From Halomontanus rarus (GTDB lineage Archaea > Halobacteriota > Halobacteria > Halobacteriales > Natrialbaceae): DNA of 64,000 nt. Where the stretch lies: assembly GCF_029338335.1 (NCBI RefSeq), contig NZ_CP119797.1; one strand, given 5' to 3'. The notes beneath the pieces were generated by a model, which did no database searches, had not been told where the DNA came from, and saw only the letters and a program-made list of their open reading frames with translations. Positions 1 to 8,429 of the stretch are shown in pieces (position 1 is the first letter of the stretch; the number at the start of each line of letters is the position of its first letter). A program made the position numbers and the translations under genes.

Positions 1-2260
1 GGACCTCCGCTCGAACGTTCCCCGGATCGATGCCGACCTGTTCGGCGACCGCGCGGGCGGTCCGCTCGTTGTCGCCGGTGATCATCATCACGTCGGTCCC
101 TCGCTCGGCGAGTGCGGCGACCGCCTCGTTCGCGCTCTCTTTGACCGTGTCGGCGTCGGCGACGACGCCGAGGAGTTCGCCCTCTCCGGTCTCGGGCGAC
201 ACGCGTGCGACGAGCATCGCCGTCTTCCCCTCGTTCTCGAGGCGCTCCATCGTCTCTTCGGCGGGCGACGGATCGATACCGGCGTCCTGGAGCAGCTTTC
301 GGTTCCCGACCAGCACCTCGACGGCTCTCGGTTCGCTCCGCTCACCGCTCGCTCTTCCGGAGCCGCTACGCGGCTCCCAACTGTCCACGGTGGCGCGGAC
401 CCCGTGACCGGGAACGTTCTCGAAGCCGTCCGGGTCGACGACGTCGATGCCGCGTGCTTCGGCCCCCTCGACGATCGCTCGAGCGAGCGGGTGTTCGCTG
501 CCGCTCTCGGCCGTCGCGGCGAGTCGGAGGACGTCGTCCTCGGTGAGCCTGTCGCGGGTAGCGAGTTGGCCACCGTCGGCGGTCGGCTCGCCGCCGTCGG
601 GATGCGGGATGCCCGACCCGTCGAGGACGACGACGTCGGTCAGTTCCATCTCGCCCTCGGTGAGCGTCCCGGTCTTGTCGAAGACGACCGTGTCGACGTC
701 CTTCGCGCGCTCTAAGACGTCGCCACCTTTGAACAGGACGCCGTTCTGTGCGCCGATCGCCGTCCCGACCATCGTCGCTGCGGGCGTCGCGAGTCCCAGT
801 GCGCAGGGACAGGCGATCAGGACCGCCGAGGCGAACACGACGATCGCGAACTCGAAGACCGAGACGCTGCCGCCCGCCGGTGCCGGACCGCCGGCGACCT
901 GCCCCCACAGCGGGAGCCAGTCGACGAAGCCGGCCAGCACCTCGGGGAAGAGGAACCAGACGGCCCCCCAGAACAGGGCGTTGGCGATGACCGCGGGGAC
1001 GAAGTACGCCGAGATACGATCGGCGAGGTTCTGGATCTCCGGCTGGCGAGACTGGGCTTCTTTGACCGTCCGGACGATCCCCTGGAGCGCCGTGTCCGAG
1101 CCGACGTTCGTCGCCTCGACGAGAAGGACGCCGTTCTCGTTGATCGTCGAGCCGATCACCTCGTCGCCGTCTCCCTTCTCGACGGGGACGGACTCGCCGG
1201 TCACCATCGACTCGTCCACGGCCGACTGGCCGTCGACGACGACGCCGTCAGTCGGAATCTTCTCGCCGGGACGGACCTTCATCCGGTCGCCGACCGCGAC
1301 GTCCTCGAGTGGTACCTTCCGCTCGGTGCCGTCGTCGTCGACGACCGTGGCCGTCTCGGCCTCCATCTCGAGGAGCTTCCGGAGGGCGTCGCCGGCCTGG
1401 CCCTTCGAGCGCGCCTCGAGGTAGTTCCCGAGCGTGATGAACACGAGGATCAGCGCCGCGGTGTCGAAGTACGTTTCTCCGGCGACCAGCCTGAGCAGGA
1501 CCGCGAGGCTGTAGAGATACGCCGTCGAGGATCCCAGCGCGATGAGGACGTCCATGTTCGCCCGTCCGTTCTTCACGAGCGCCTTGTAGGAGTTCACGTA
1601 GAACGGCCGGCCCAGGACGATCTGGACGGGCGTCGCGAGCAGGAACCCGACCCACTCGAACTCGAGGCCGAAGACCGTCTCGGGCAGGACGCTCCCGCCC
1701 AGCAGGAACCTATCGGTCAGGAAGAGCAGGAACGGTGCCGACAGCACCGCCCCGAACAGGGTCAGCCGGAGCTGTTTCCGGATCTCCTCCTGACGGGCGG
1801 CGTCGCGGCGGTCCTGATCCGACTCCTCGGTGCCGTCGTCGTCACGAACGGGCGTGTATCCCGCGTCCTCGATCGCGTCGTAGAGCGCTTCTCTGGACAC
1901 GTCGGCGGGATTGTACTCGACCTGCGCTTCGTCGGTCGCGTAGTTCGCCTCCGCGCGGATGACGCCGGGAACCAGTTCGAGCGCCTCCTCGTTGGTGTCG
2001 GCGCAGTTCGCGCACGTCATGTCCGAGATGCCGATCGAAACGGTGGCGGTCTCGGCGTGGTACCCGGCGTCGTCGATCGCGTCGTATATCTCGCGGAGCG
2101 ACGCCGCTCCCGGGTCGTACTCCACCGAGCCCTCGTCGGTGGCGAAGTTGATGTTCGCTTCCGAGACGCCCTCGAGCGCTTCCAGGGCGTCGGTGATCGA
2201 CTGCGAACAGTTCGCACAGCTCATCCCCTGGATCTCGAGGTGTGTGGTTCGCCGACTCAT
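1..2260 (-). CDS. copA: Copper-translocating P1B-type ATPase (partial, C-terminus outside window)
   Basis: Reading the minus strand from ATG at 2258-2260 gives about 753 codons that run off the left edge of the window. Two N-terminal heavy-metal-associated domains carry GMSCANC (C15, C18) and DMTCANC (C83, C86). The intramembrane CPC motif (ACPCALG) is near residue 483, the phosphorylated aspartate in DKTGTLT near 530, the HP motif (SEHPLARA) after it, and TGDN near the edge. This combination is that of Cu(I) exporters of the plasma membrane. The gene follows the Lrp/TRASH regulator by 87 bases on the same strand and has its own palindromic site at 2293-2308. Silver transport is also possible. 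Only the distal part of the ATP-binding domain and the last membrane helices are missing. Confidence 0.95.
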   Translation of the reverse strand, partial: MSRRTTHLEIQGMSCANCSQSITDALEALEGVSEANINFATDEGSVEYDPGAASLREIYDAIDDAGYHAETATVSIGISDMTCANCADTNEEALELVPGVIRAEANYATDEAQVEYNPADVSREALYDAIEDAGYTPVRDDDGTEESDQDRRDAARQEEIRKQLRLTLFGAVLSAPFLLFLTDRFLLGGSVLPETVFGLEFEWVGFLLATPVQIVLGRPFYVNSYKALVKNGRANMDVLIALGSSTAYLYSLAVLLRLVAGETYFDTAALILVFITLGNYLEARSKGQAGDALRKLLEMEAETATVVDDDGTERKVPLEDVAVGDRMKVRPGEKIPTDGVVVDGQSAVDESMVTGESVPVEKGDGDEVIGSTINENGVLLVEATNVGSDTALQGIVRTVKEAQSRQPEIQNLADRISAYFVPAVIANALFWGAVWFLFPEVLAGFVDWLPLWGQVAGGPAPAGGSVSVFEFAIVVFASAVLIACPCALGLATPAATMVGTAIGAQNGVLFKGGDVLERAKDVDTVVFDKTGTLTEGEMELTDVVVLDGSGIPHPDGGEPTADGGQLATRDRLTEDDVLRLAATAESGSEHPLARAIVEGAEARGIDVVDPDGFENVPGHGVRATVDSWEPRSGSGRASGERSEPRAVEVLVGNRKLLQDAGIDPSPAEETMERLENEGKTAMLVARVSPETGEGELLGVVADADTVKESANEAVAALAERGTDVMMITGDNERTARAVAEQVGIDPGNVRAEV

Positions 2261-2292
2261 TATTGTATCGTACGGGATCTACCCTTACCCCC

Positions 2293-2308
2293 TTTGCTGG
2301 TCAAAATC
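2293..2308 (-). promoter_or_regulatory. Putative copper/redox operator upstream of copA
   Basis: On the minus strand this reads GATTTTGACCAGCAAA, a shortened form of the GATTTGCTG-N3-CAGCAAATC palindrome also found at 9154-9173, 11863-11883 and 17387-17407. It lies 32 bases before the copA start, where it would sit just upstream of or over a TATA/BRE element for a leaderless transcript. Which protein binds it is inference; the adjacent Lrp/TRASH regulator is the first candidate. Confidence 0.5.
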
Positions 2309-2347
2309 CTAAGTAGAATAGGTAACTTTCTTTGAAAATCTAAGTCG

Positions 2348-2938
2348 TCACGCCCCCTCCTCGATCCGGTCGTAGCGGTCCTCGAACCGACTTCGGCAGG
2401 ACGGACAGCAGAAGTGATACATCTGGCCGTCGATTCTCGTCGACTCGCCCTCGTTGTCGACGGTGTTACCGCACTCGGCGCAGGTGAGCGCGAACTCGGT
2501 CCCCTCGAGCGAGGGACGCCACTCGACCTCGTCGATCAACGTCACCTCGCAGTCGACGTCGCCGGCGCCGGCGAACAGTCCGTCGAGCCACCGACGAACG
2601 TTCTGGACCTGTGCGCGGGCGTAGAACAGGATATCGCCGTCCGCAGTTACGAACACGTATTCCACCGCATCGGCGGCGCCGATCCGATCTCTGAGGTCGT
2701 CGACGACGTCGATTCCACCCGACGCTCGGACGAACACCGGGACGCCGGCCTGGAGTTGCGAGTGATCGACGTCGACCGTAAAGCGATCGATGACGCCCGC
2801 CTCTCGGAGGCGCTGAACGCGGTCCGAAACGGCGGGCCCCGAGAGCCCGACCTCCTCGGCGATGTCACTGAACGGTCGTCTGGCGTTTTCACTGAGCAAT
2901 CGCAGAATCTCCATATCGGTCTCGTCGAGTTCTCGCAT
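2348..2938 (-). CDS. Lrp/AsnC-family regulator with C-terminal TRASH metal-binding domain
   Basis: The 196-residue protein has an N-terminal winged helix (about 1-52, recognition region SGPAVSDRVQRL), an AsnC-type effector domain (about 60-140), and a C-terminal TRASH domain with C153xxC156 and a C177-C178-xx-C181 cluster. TRASH domains bind heavy metals. The Halobacterium protein VNG1179C has this architecture and controls a copper-exporting ATPase, so copper sensing is likely. Its position immediately upstream of copA on the same strand supports this. A TATA-like GATATATC at 2962-2969 lies about 25-30 bases before the ATG. Copper rather than zinc or silver is inferred from context. Confidence 0.9.
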   Translation of the reverse strand: MRELDETDMEILRLLSENARRPFSDIAEEVGLSGPAVSDRVQRLREAGVIDRFTVDVDHSQLQAGVPVFVRASGGIDVVDDLRDRIGAADAVEYVFVTADGDILFYARAQVQNVRRWLDGLFAGAGDVDCEVTLIDEVEWRPSLEGTEFALTCAECGNTVDNEGESTRIDGQMYHFCCPSCRSRFEDRYDRIEEGA

Positions 2939-3274
2939 GGTCGTCGTACACCTCGAGTCGAGATATATCCCCGGAATGACTTTGGAATTGAAAGCGAGAT
3001 CGTTGGATGGCTACGAACGAAAGGTTCCTTTCGTCGTCTCGTCCGCTCGGAGTCTGGATGGAACGGGGTCGTGACGGTATTTGCCATCTCATCATCTGGC
3101 TTTCAGCTATCGACTGTTTCCCGTCTACTGGCTGCTGCGTCGCGGGCTGTCTTCGAGTACCGAGTGACGACAGCTGATCACGAACCCGCCGTCTTCTCCG
3201 TCGACCGTATTATGGTTGTATAATATTGGGGAATCCTAGAAATACTTTAGATGCTTCCGCTCTAATTCTCATGT
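2939..3274. other. Divergent intergenic region between the TRASH regulator and the flavoprotein gene
   Basis: No convincing gene lies here. It contains the leftward TATA at 2962-2969, an 18-base inverted repeat at 3017-3034 (ACGAAAGG-TT-CCTTTCGT), and an AT-rich element TGTATAATATTGGGG around 3217-3231. The last resembles TGTATAGTATTGGG before the rhodanese fusion gene at 9451. A weak TATA-like ACTTTAGA near 3244-3251 probably serves the rightward gene. Confidence 0.5.
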
Positions 3275-4621
3275 ATGACCGACACGTTCGTCGTCGTCGG
3301 CGGTGACGCAGCCGGAATGAGTGCTGCGAGCAAAGCGAAACGCGAGGATCCCGAGCGAGAGGTGATCGTCTTCGAAAGGGGCGAGTGGGTATCCTACGCC
3401 GCCTGCGGAATGCCGTACTACGTCGAGGGGGCGGTCGACGATCTGGACGACCTCGTCGCCGTGACGCCCGAGGAGTTTCGGGAGGAACGAGACGTCGACT
3501 TGCGCACGGGTGCGGAAGTCGTCGATATCGACCTCGAACGCGAGACGGTGACCGTGGAAACTGACGACGAGACCGACGAGCAGCCCTACGACGATCTCCT
3601 CGTCGCGACCGGCGCGAGCGCGATCGAACCGCCGTTCGAGGGACTGGGACTCGAGGGCGTGTTCACCATCCACGACATGGACGAGGCCGACGCCATCGAG
3701 GACTACGTCACCGAACGCGACCTCGAGACCGCCGCGGTCGTCGGCGGCGGCTACGTCGGGATCGAGATGGCCGAAGCGCTGGCGGCCCGCGGCATCGACG
3801 TTCACCTCTACGAGATGCTTCCCCACGTCCTCCAGCCGTTCGGCGAGGCCGTCGCCGAGGTCGTCGAGGAGCACCTGCGCGAGCAGGGCGTCGACCTCCA
3901 CCTCGAGACCGCCGTGTCGGGTTTCGTCGGCGACGAGCGAATCGACGCCGTCGAACTCGAGGACGAGACCGTCTCCGCCGACGTTGCGATCGTCGGCGTC
4001 GGCGTGAGGCCGAACGTCGAACTCGCCGACGAATCCGGCATCGAACTCGGACCGACCGGTGCGATCGCGACCGACGACTACGGCCGCACGAACGACGAGA
4101 ACGTCTACGCGGCCGGCGACTGCGCCGAAGCACGCCACGTCGTCACCGGTGAACCCGACCACGTCCCGCTGGCGCTGACCGCCAACCGTGCGGGCCGAGC
4201 GATCGGGCAAACCGTCACCGGCGATCCGACCCCGGTCGGCGACACCGCGGGCACAGCTATCGTGAAGGCGTTCGACCTCGGAGCCGCTCGGACGGGGATC
4301 CTCGACGAGGCGCGGGCTCGAGAGGCGGGCTTCGATCCGGTCTCGGTGACGATCTCGGCGTCGACGCGCGCCCACTACTACCCCGGCGGCGAGGAGCTGA
4401 CCGTCACCCTGCTGGCCGATCGCGCAACCGGCACGTTGCTCGGGGGCAGCGTCGTCGGTCGCGAAGGTGCAAAGCGCATCGATACGGTCGCAATGGCGCT
4501 GTCGGGCGGCATGACCGTAACGGACCTGCAGAACGCGGACTTGGCGTACGCACCGCCCTTTAGCCCCGTCTGGGATCCCGTCCTCACGGCGGCGAAAGTC
4601 CTCGGCGGAACACTCGAGTGA
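3275..4621 (+). CDS. FAD-dependent pyridine nucleotide-disulfide oxidoreductase, CoA-disulfide reductase/NADH oxidase type
   Basis: This 448-residue flavoprotein has an N-terminal FAD dinucleotide fold (VVVGGDAAGMSAA, residues 6-18), a second NAD(P)H fold (VVGGGYVGIEMAEAL near 153) and an FAD-binding YAAGDCAE near 272. Cys44 in YAACGMPYY is the position of the single redox cysteine of coenzyme A disulfide reductases and NADH oxidases (Cys42/43). The protein ends without the C-terminal rhodanese domain seen in CoADR-Rhd fusions. Its neighbours are sulfur and thiol genes, so reduction of CoA- or low-molecular-weight disulfides or persulfides is likely. Water-forming NADH oxidase is the main alternative. 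Confidence 0.85.
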   Translation: MTDTFVVVGGDAAGMSAASKAKREDPEREVIVFERGEWVSYAACGMPYYVEGAVDDLDDLVAVTPEEFREERDVDLRTGAEVVDIDLERETVTVETDDETDEQPYDDLLVATGASAIEPPFEGLGLEGVFTIHDMDEADAIEDYVTERDLETAAVVGGGYVGIEMAEALAARGIDVHLYEMLPHVLQPFGEAVAEVVEEHLREQGVDLHLETAVSGFVGDERIDAVELEDETVSADVAIVGVGVRPNVELADESGIELGPTGAIATDDYGRTNDENVYAAGDCAEARHVVTGEPDHVPLALTANRAGRAIGQTVTGDPTPVGDTAGTAIVKAFDLGAARTGILDEARAREAGFDPVSVTISASTRAHYYPGGEELTVTLLADRATGTLLGGSVVGREGAKRIDTVAMALSGGMTVTDLQNADLAYAPPFSPVWDPVLTAAKVLGGTLE

Positions 4622-4623
4622 CG

Positions 4624-5877
4624 ATGTCCGAATCCGCCCCCGAGGAGTACGTCGCCGACCATCGTGACGAACTGACCGACCTCGCGCTCGACCTGCTGGC
4701 GGTCGACACGGCGAATCCGCCCGGTGACACGCGCGAGATCGTCGACCTGCTCGAGGAGTACCTGTCGCCGCTTTCGGTCGATATCGAGCGGTTCGCTGTC
4801 GATCCGGCGAAACCGAACCTCCTCGTGACGCTTCCGGGAACGCGCGATCCGACGCTGCTCTACAATGGACACCTCGATACGGTCCCGTTCGACAACGACG
4901 CGTGGTCGTTCGATCCCCTCGGGGAGCGCGTCGACGACCGGCTCTACGGCCGCGGCGCGACCGACATGAAAGGTGCTCTCGCCGCGATGTCGTTCGCCGT
5001 TCGTGCCTTTGTCGAGACCGGCTCCGAACCGCCCGTCGACCTCGCGTTCGCCTTCGTCAGCGACGAGGAGATCGGCGGAAAGGCCGGACTCCCGGCGCTG
5101 CTAGACTCCGGCCACCTCGAGGCCGACGCCTGCGTCATCGGCGAACCGACCTGCGAACGCGACCGGCACTCCGTGACGGTCGCCGATCGAGGAAGCATCT
5201 GGCTGACGCTCGAGGCGGTCGGCGAGGCAGCACACGGCTCGCGCCCGGCCCTCGGCGTCAACGCGATCGATCGACTCTACGACGCCGTCGAGACGCTGCG
5301 AGCGCGTTTCGGAACGCGACGACTGGCGATCGATCCCGCGATCGAGCCGATACTCGAGGAGTCGGTCACCTTCTACACGCCGACGATGGGCGCCGAAATC
5401 GCCCGCGACCTGTTCGCGACCCCGACGATCAACCTCGGAATCCTCGAGGGTGGAGAGGCGATCAACAGCGTTCCGCGGTCCGCCCGCGCGGAGGTCGATA
5501 TCCGGTTGGCCGCCGGCGTACAGACGTCCGAGATCCTCTCGGGAATCCGGGAGTGCGTCGCCGACTGCGAGGGTGTTACGATCACCGACGTCTCCTGGAG
5601 CGTCGGGACCGCCGAACCGATCGAGAGTCCGCTCGTCGAGGCGACGGCCACGGTCGCCGAGGAAACGATCGGCGAGCGGGTGTATCGACGGAGCGCCACC
5701 GGTGGCGGCGACGCCAAAACGCTCCGGAACGCCGGGATCCCGACGGTCGAATTCGCGTTCGGGACGGACACCGTCCACGCGGTCGACGAGTACACGACCG
5801 TCGACGCGCTCGTCTCGAACGCCGTCGTCTACGCACGGCTTCCGAGGGTCTGGGCGACCGCCACTGACGAAGCGTAG
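4624..5877 (+). CDS. M20-family metallopeptidase/deacylase (ArgE/DapE-like)
   Basis: The 417-residue protein has the di-zinc M20 fold. NGHLDTVPF gives the first metal ligand H83, with D85 nearby. GRGATDMKG gives bridging D114, and SDEEIGG gives catalytic E148 and ligand E149. A dimerisation domain follows (about 185-300), and a C-terminal TGGGDAKTLRNAGIP segment completes the fold. The family contains acetylornithine deacetylases, succinyl-diaminopimelate desuccinylases and N-acyl-amino-acid hydrolases; the substrate cannot be chosen from sequence alone. A GTG at 4618 overlaps the stop of the preceding flavoprotein gene, so the two are probably cotranscribed; the ATG at 4624 is preferred. Confidence 0.85.
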   Translation: MSESAPEEYVADHRDELTDLALDLLAVDTANPPGDTREIVDLLEEYLSPLSVDIERFAVDPAKPNLLVTLPGTRDPTLLYNGHLDTVPFDNDAWSFDPLGERVDDRLYGRGATDMKGALAAMSFAVRAFVETGSEPPVDLAFAFVSDEEIGGKAGLPALLDSGHLEADACVIGEPTCERDRHSVTVADRGSIWLTLEAVGEAAHGSRPALGVNAIDRLYDAVETLRARFGTRRLAIDPAIEPILEESVTFYTPTMGAEIARDLFATPTINLGILEGGEAINSVPRSARAEVDIRLAAGVQTSEILSGIRECVADCEGVTITDVSWSVGTAEPIESPLVEATATVAEETIGERVYRRSATGGGDAKTLRNAGIPTVEFAFGTDTVHAVDEYTTVDALVSNAVVYARLPRVWATATDEA

Positions 5878-5930
5878 CGCCGTCTCGTTTCGACTCTCAT
5901 CGATTCTGGTGGCGTTCTACGTGTCGCCAT

Positions 5931-5946
5931 TAGTATTGTATAGTGG
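5931..5946 (+). promoter_or_regulatory. AT-rich GTATTGTATAGT element before the aminotransferase gene
   Basis: TAGTATTGTATAGTGG lies 50-65 bases before the ATG at 5996. Very similar words occur before the DUF302 gene (minus strand, 51927-51945), the thioredoxin gene at 52346 (palindromic GTATTGTACAATAC, 52291-52304) and the thioredoxin-like gene at 14243 (minus strand, about 14283-14300). It may be a regulator site or simply an AT-rich promoter element. Confidence 0.35.
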
Positions 5947-5969
5947 TCCCAAGATTATTGTCCCCTCCG

Positions 5970-5989
5970 TTCGTAGCTTCGGCTACGAA
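5970..5989 (+). promoter_or_regulatory. Perfect stem-loop with UUCG loop just before a start codon
   Basis: The arms TTCGTAGC (5970-5977) and GCTACGAA (5982-5989) are perfect complements around the loop TTCG. The loop-closing pair gives C(UUCG)G, an exceptionally stable RNA tetraloop. It ends six bases before the ATG at 5996. If transcribed it would structure the 5' leader of the aminotransferase mRNA; if the transcript is leaderless it would act only as DNA. Confidence 0.6.
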
Positions 5990-5995
5990 GAACCA

Positions 5996-7111
5996 ATGAC
6001 GCCACTCGAACTCCGAGCCGATATCCCCGCCCTGCAGGACGACGCCTACCTCAACTTCGGCGCTCACGGGCCGAGTCCGGAGTCCGTCGTCGATGCCGCC
6101 GCCGAGTTCGTCCGTACCCACGAGTACGACGCACCGGTCGCAGACGATCCCTACGAAACTGCGTTTCGAGCGTTCGATCGCACTCGAGAGACGGTCGCGT
6201 CGTTCGTCGGCGCCGACCCGGACGAGATCGCCCTGACGGAGAGTACGACCGCCGGCATCAACGCGATCGCGGGCGCGATCGACTGGCAACCCGGCGACGT
6301 CGTCGTTCGGACGGACCTCGAGCACCCCGCCGGGATACTCCCCTGGCAGCGTCTCGAACGGGAGGGCGTCGAGGTTCGCGTCGTCGAGACGGACGCCAGC
6401 CGTCTCGATCTCGAGCGCTTCGCGGACGCCGTCGCCGACGCGAAACTCGCCTGTTTCAGTGCAGTCACGTGGACGCACGGGACGCGACTTCCGGTGGCGG
6501 AGCTGGTCGACGTCGCTCAGGACGCCGGTGCGCTCACGCTCGTCGACGCCGTCCAGGTTCCGGGTCAGCTGCCGATGGACGTCGACGAGTGGGGAGCCGA
6601 CGTGGTCGCCGCTGCCGGCCACAAGTGGTTGTTGGGGCTCTGGGGCGGCGGGTTTCTCCACGTCGACCGGACGGTCGCCAACGACCTCGAGCCGCGGGCG
6701 GTCGGCTATCGGAGCGTCGAGGTGCCGACCGCCGATCCCTTCGAGTTCGCAGCCGGTGCGCGTCGATTCGAGGTCGGATCGGCGAATCCGGCCCCGCACG
6801 TCGCGCTTCGGGAAGCGATCGACGTGATCACCGAAATCGGGATGGAACGAATCGAAGATCGCGTCCGCCATCTCGCCGGTCGACTGACCGACGAGGTCCC
6901 CGACGATCGACTTCGCAGTCCGTCGACGCCGGAGTCCGGACTGGTGACGATCGACGTCGCCGATCCGGCGGCGACGGTCGAGCGTCTGGCCGCCGACGGG
7001 ATCGTCGTTCGAGCGCTCCCGTTCCCGAACGCGGTTCGTGCGTCCGTGCACGCGGTCAATACCGAGGACGACGTCGATCGGCTCCTCGACGGACTGCGAC
7101 GGGAGTGGTGA
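5996..7111 (+). CDS. Class V aminotransferase-fold PLP enzyme (cysteine-desulfurase-like, no catalytic Cys)
   Basis: The 371-residue protein has the fold-type I PLP pattern: a phosphate-binding ESTTAGINA near 82, the cofactor aspartate D184 in TLVDAVQ, and Schiff-base lysine K210 in AAGHKWLLG. SufS/Csd desulfurases have a catalytic cysteine in a loop near residue 320-360. Here the only cysteine is C153 in LACFSAV, so ordinary persulfide chemistry is unlikely. An aminotransferase, lyase or selenocysteine-lyase-like role is more probable. The start is set by ATG at 5996; an upstream in-frame extension is antisense-like sequence of the M20 gene and is rejected. Confidence 0.8.
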   Translation: MTPLELRADIPALQDDAYLNFGAHGPSPESVVDAAAEFVRTHEYDAPVADDPYETAFRAFDRTRETVASFVGADPDEIALTESTTAGINAIAGAIDWQPGDVVVRTDLEHPAGILPWQRLEREGVEVRVVETDASRLDLERFADAVADAKLACFSAVTWTHGTRLPVAELVDVAQDAGALTLVDAVQVPGQLPMDVDEWGADVVAAAGHKWLLGLWGGGFLHVDRTVANDLEPRAVGYRSVEVPTADPFEFAAGARRFEVGSANPAPHVALREAIDVITEIGMERIEDRVRHLAGRLTDEVPDDRLRSPSTPESGLVTIDVADPAATVERLAADGIVVRALPFPNAVRASVHAVNTEDDVDRLLDGLRREW

Positions 7112-7196
7112 GACTCGCGATCGACGTGTGAACGGAGTCACGATCCGGTCTGACAGCCGACGGCGATACCGCTCGAGTGTGGTTACGTGCTTCGGG

Positions 7197-7862
7197 TCAG
7201 TAGACAATCAGCGCGAGGTAGAGCTGTCCGAGTCCGGCGACGAGCATTACGGCCCCCGTGAGTCGCTCGAGTCGTCCCGAATACCTCGCGAATCGACCCG
7301 CACTCGTGAGCAACCCCGCGCCCGTCGCGACCGTCACAGAGACCATCAGGATGGCGACGACACTCGCGTACGCCACGAGGGTGAGCACGGCTGCTCCGGT
7401 CGGGAGCGCGAGGGACCGAGCGATCACCGCGAGAAAGATCGGGGCGACACAGCCGGCCCCAGCCAGCGCGTATCCCGCGCCGAAGAGTCCGAATCCGAAT
7501 ACTCCAGATCGTCGCTCCGGAAGTGGGATCGAAATCGACGGGGCGCGTCCGGTCACCACGAGAAGTCCGAAGGCGACCAGCAGGCCGCCGACGAGCGATT
7601 CGAAGACCGTGATGTTCGACAGCGTGGAGTGGCCGACCCAGACCGTCGCGCCCATCAATATTCCGAACGTACCGAGAACCCCGATTCCTGCTGCCCCGCC
7701 TCGAGCGGCCGCGCTTCCGATCGAGACGTCGTCTCCGTCGGTCCGATTCACGTAAAAGCCGACGTATCCCGGCAAGAGCGGATACGCGCACGGGGAGAAA
7801 AACGTCGCGACACCCGCCGTGAGTGCGAACGACAGGCTCGTGAGTAGTGCAGCGTCACTCAT
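7197..7862 (-). CDS. ccdA: CcdA/DsbD-family thiol-disulfide electron transporter
   Basis: The 221-residue integral membrane protein has six predicted membrane segments. The two conserved half-repeat cysteines are C25 in FFSPCAYPLLPGY and C138 in GAGCVAPIFLA. CcdA passes electrons from cytosolic thioredoxin to extracytoplasmic thioredoxin-like proteins. The ATG at 7860-7862 overlaps the TGA of the upstream TlpA-like gene (ATGA), so translation is coupled and TlpA is the obvious partner. A longer in-frame reading would extend into the neighbouring gene and is not used. Confidence 0.92.
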   Translation of the reverse strand: MSDAALLTSLSFALTAGVATFFSPCAYPLLPGYVGFYVNRTDGDDVSIGSAAARGGAAGIGVLGTFGILMGATVWVGHSTLSNITVFESLVGGLLVAFGLLVVTGRAPSISIPLPERRSGVFGFGLFGAGYALAGAGCVAPIFLAVIARSLALPTGAAVLTLVAYASVVAILMVSVTVATGAGLLTSAGRFARYSGRLERLTGAVMLVAGLGQLYLALIVY

Positions 7863-8428
7863 CGTGTGTCGATCGCCTGCTGGATTCCCGCGACGAGTTC
7901 GTCCGCCGTTTTGACCCCCGATTCCGACCACTGGACCCGACCGGAGTCGTCGATCGCGACGGCTGACGGATAGCCACCCGCGAGGTACTGTTCGGCCAGT
8001 TCGGCGGTCGGATCGATACCGAGCAGCCAGTTCCCGTCGTGTTCGTCCCACCACTCCACGATTTCTTCCTCCCTGACCGACCGACCGACTGCTTCGGTCG
8101 TCACCGACACGAATCGGACCGACTCCCCGATTCGTTCGTTAACCTCTCCGAGCGCGGGCATCTGTTCGACGCAGGGCGGACACCACGTCCCGAAGAAATC
8201 GATGAACGTCGCCCGGTCCGTCGCCGGAATTGACACTTCGCCGTCTTCGCTCCCCGGCGCGTCGATCGTCTCGATCGTGATCGGGTCGGGAACCGATGCG
8301 GGAGACGCGTCCCCGTCCGTCTCGCCGATGCTGCCCTCGATCGGTGGAAGTCCGTACATCGAAACGAGTCCGGCACCGCCGATCGCGCCGACGCTTCCGA
8401 GTCCGGCGAGAATCTCTCGTCGCCGCAT
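7859..8428 (-). CDS. TlpA/ResA-like extracytoplasmic thioredoxin
   Basis: The 189-residue protein starts with a twin-arginine or lipoprotein-like membrane signal (RRREILAGLGSVGAIGGAG). A thioredoxin fold follows, with the reducing active site GTWCPPC (C83, C86) and a cis-proline context GGYPSAV. ResA/TlpA proteins reduce apocytochrome heme sites or copper-site cysteines such as those of cytochrome oxidase subunit II. It lies between an SCO1 gene (one base upstream) and ccdA (overlapping ATGA). Together these form a complete pathway for copper-site or cytochrome assembly outside the membrane. Confidence 0.9.
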   Translation of the reverse strand: MRRREILAGLGSVGAIGGAGLVSMYGLPPIEGSIGETDGDASPASVPDPITIETIDAPGSEDGEVSIPATDRATFIDFFGTWCPPCVEQMPALGEVNERIGESVRFVSVTTEAVGRSVREEEIVEWWDEHDGNWLLGIDPTAELAEQYLAGGYPSAVAIDDSGRVQWSESGVKTADELVAGIQQAIDTR

Positions 8429-8429
8429 C

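Noticed and set aside
447..1424. Long plus-strand open frame of 325 codons
   Set aside because: It is the antisense shadow of copA; its S/P/R-rich composition is not that of a halophile protein, and copA motifs on the other strand are complete.
3269..4375. 368-codon minus-strand open frame
   Set aside because: It is antisense to the flavoprotein gene, which has clear FAD motifs; the minus-strand product is a V/D/R-rich shadow with no motif.
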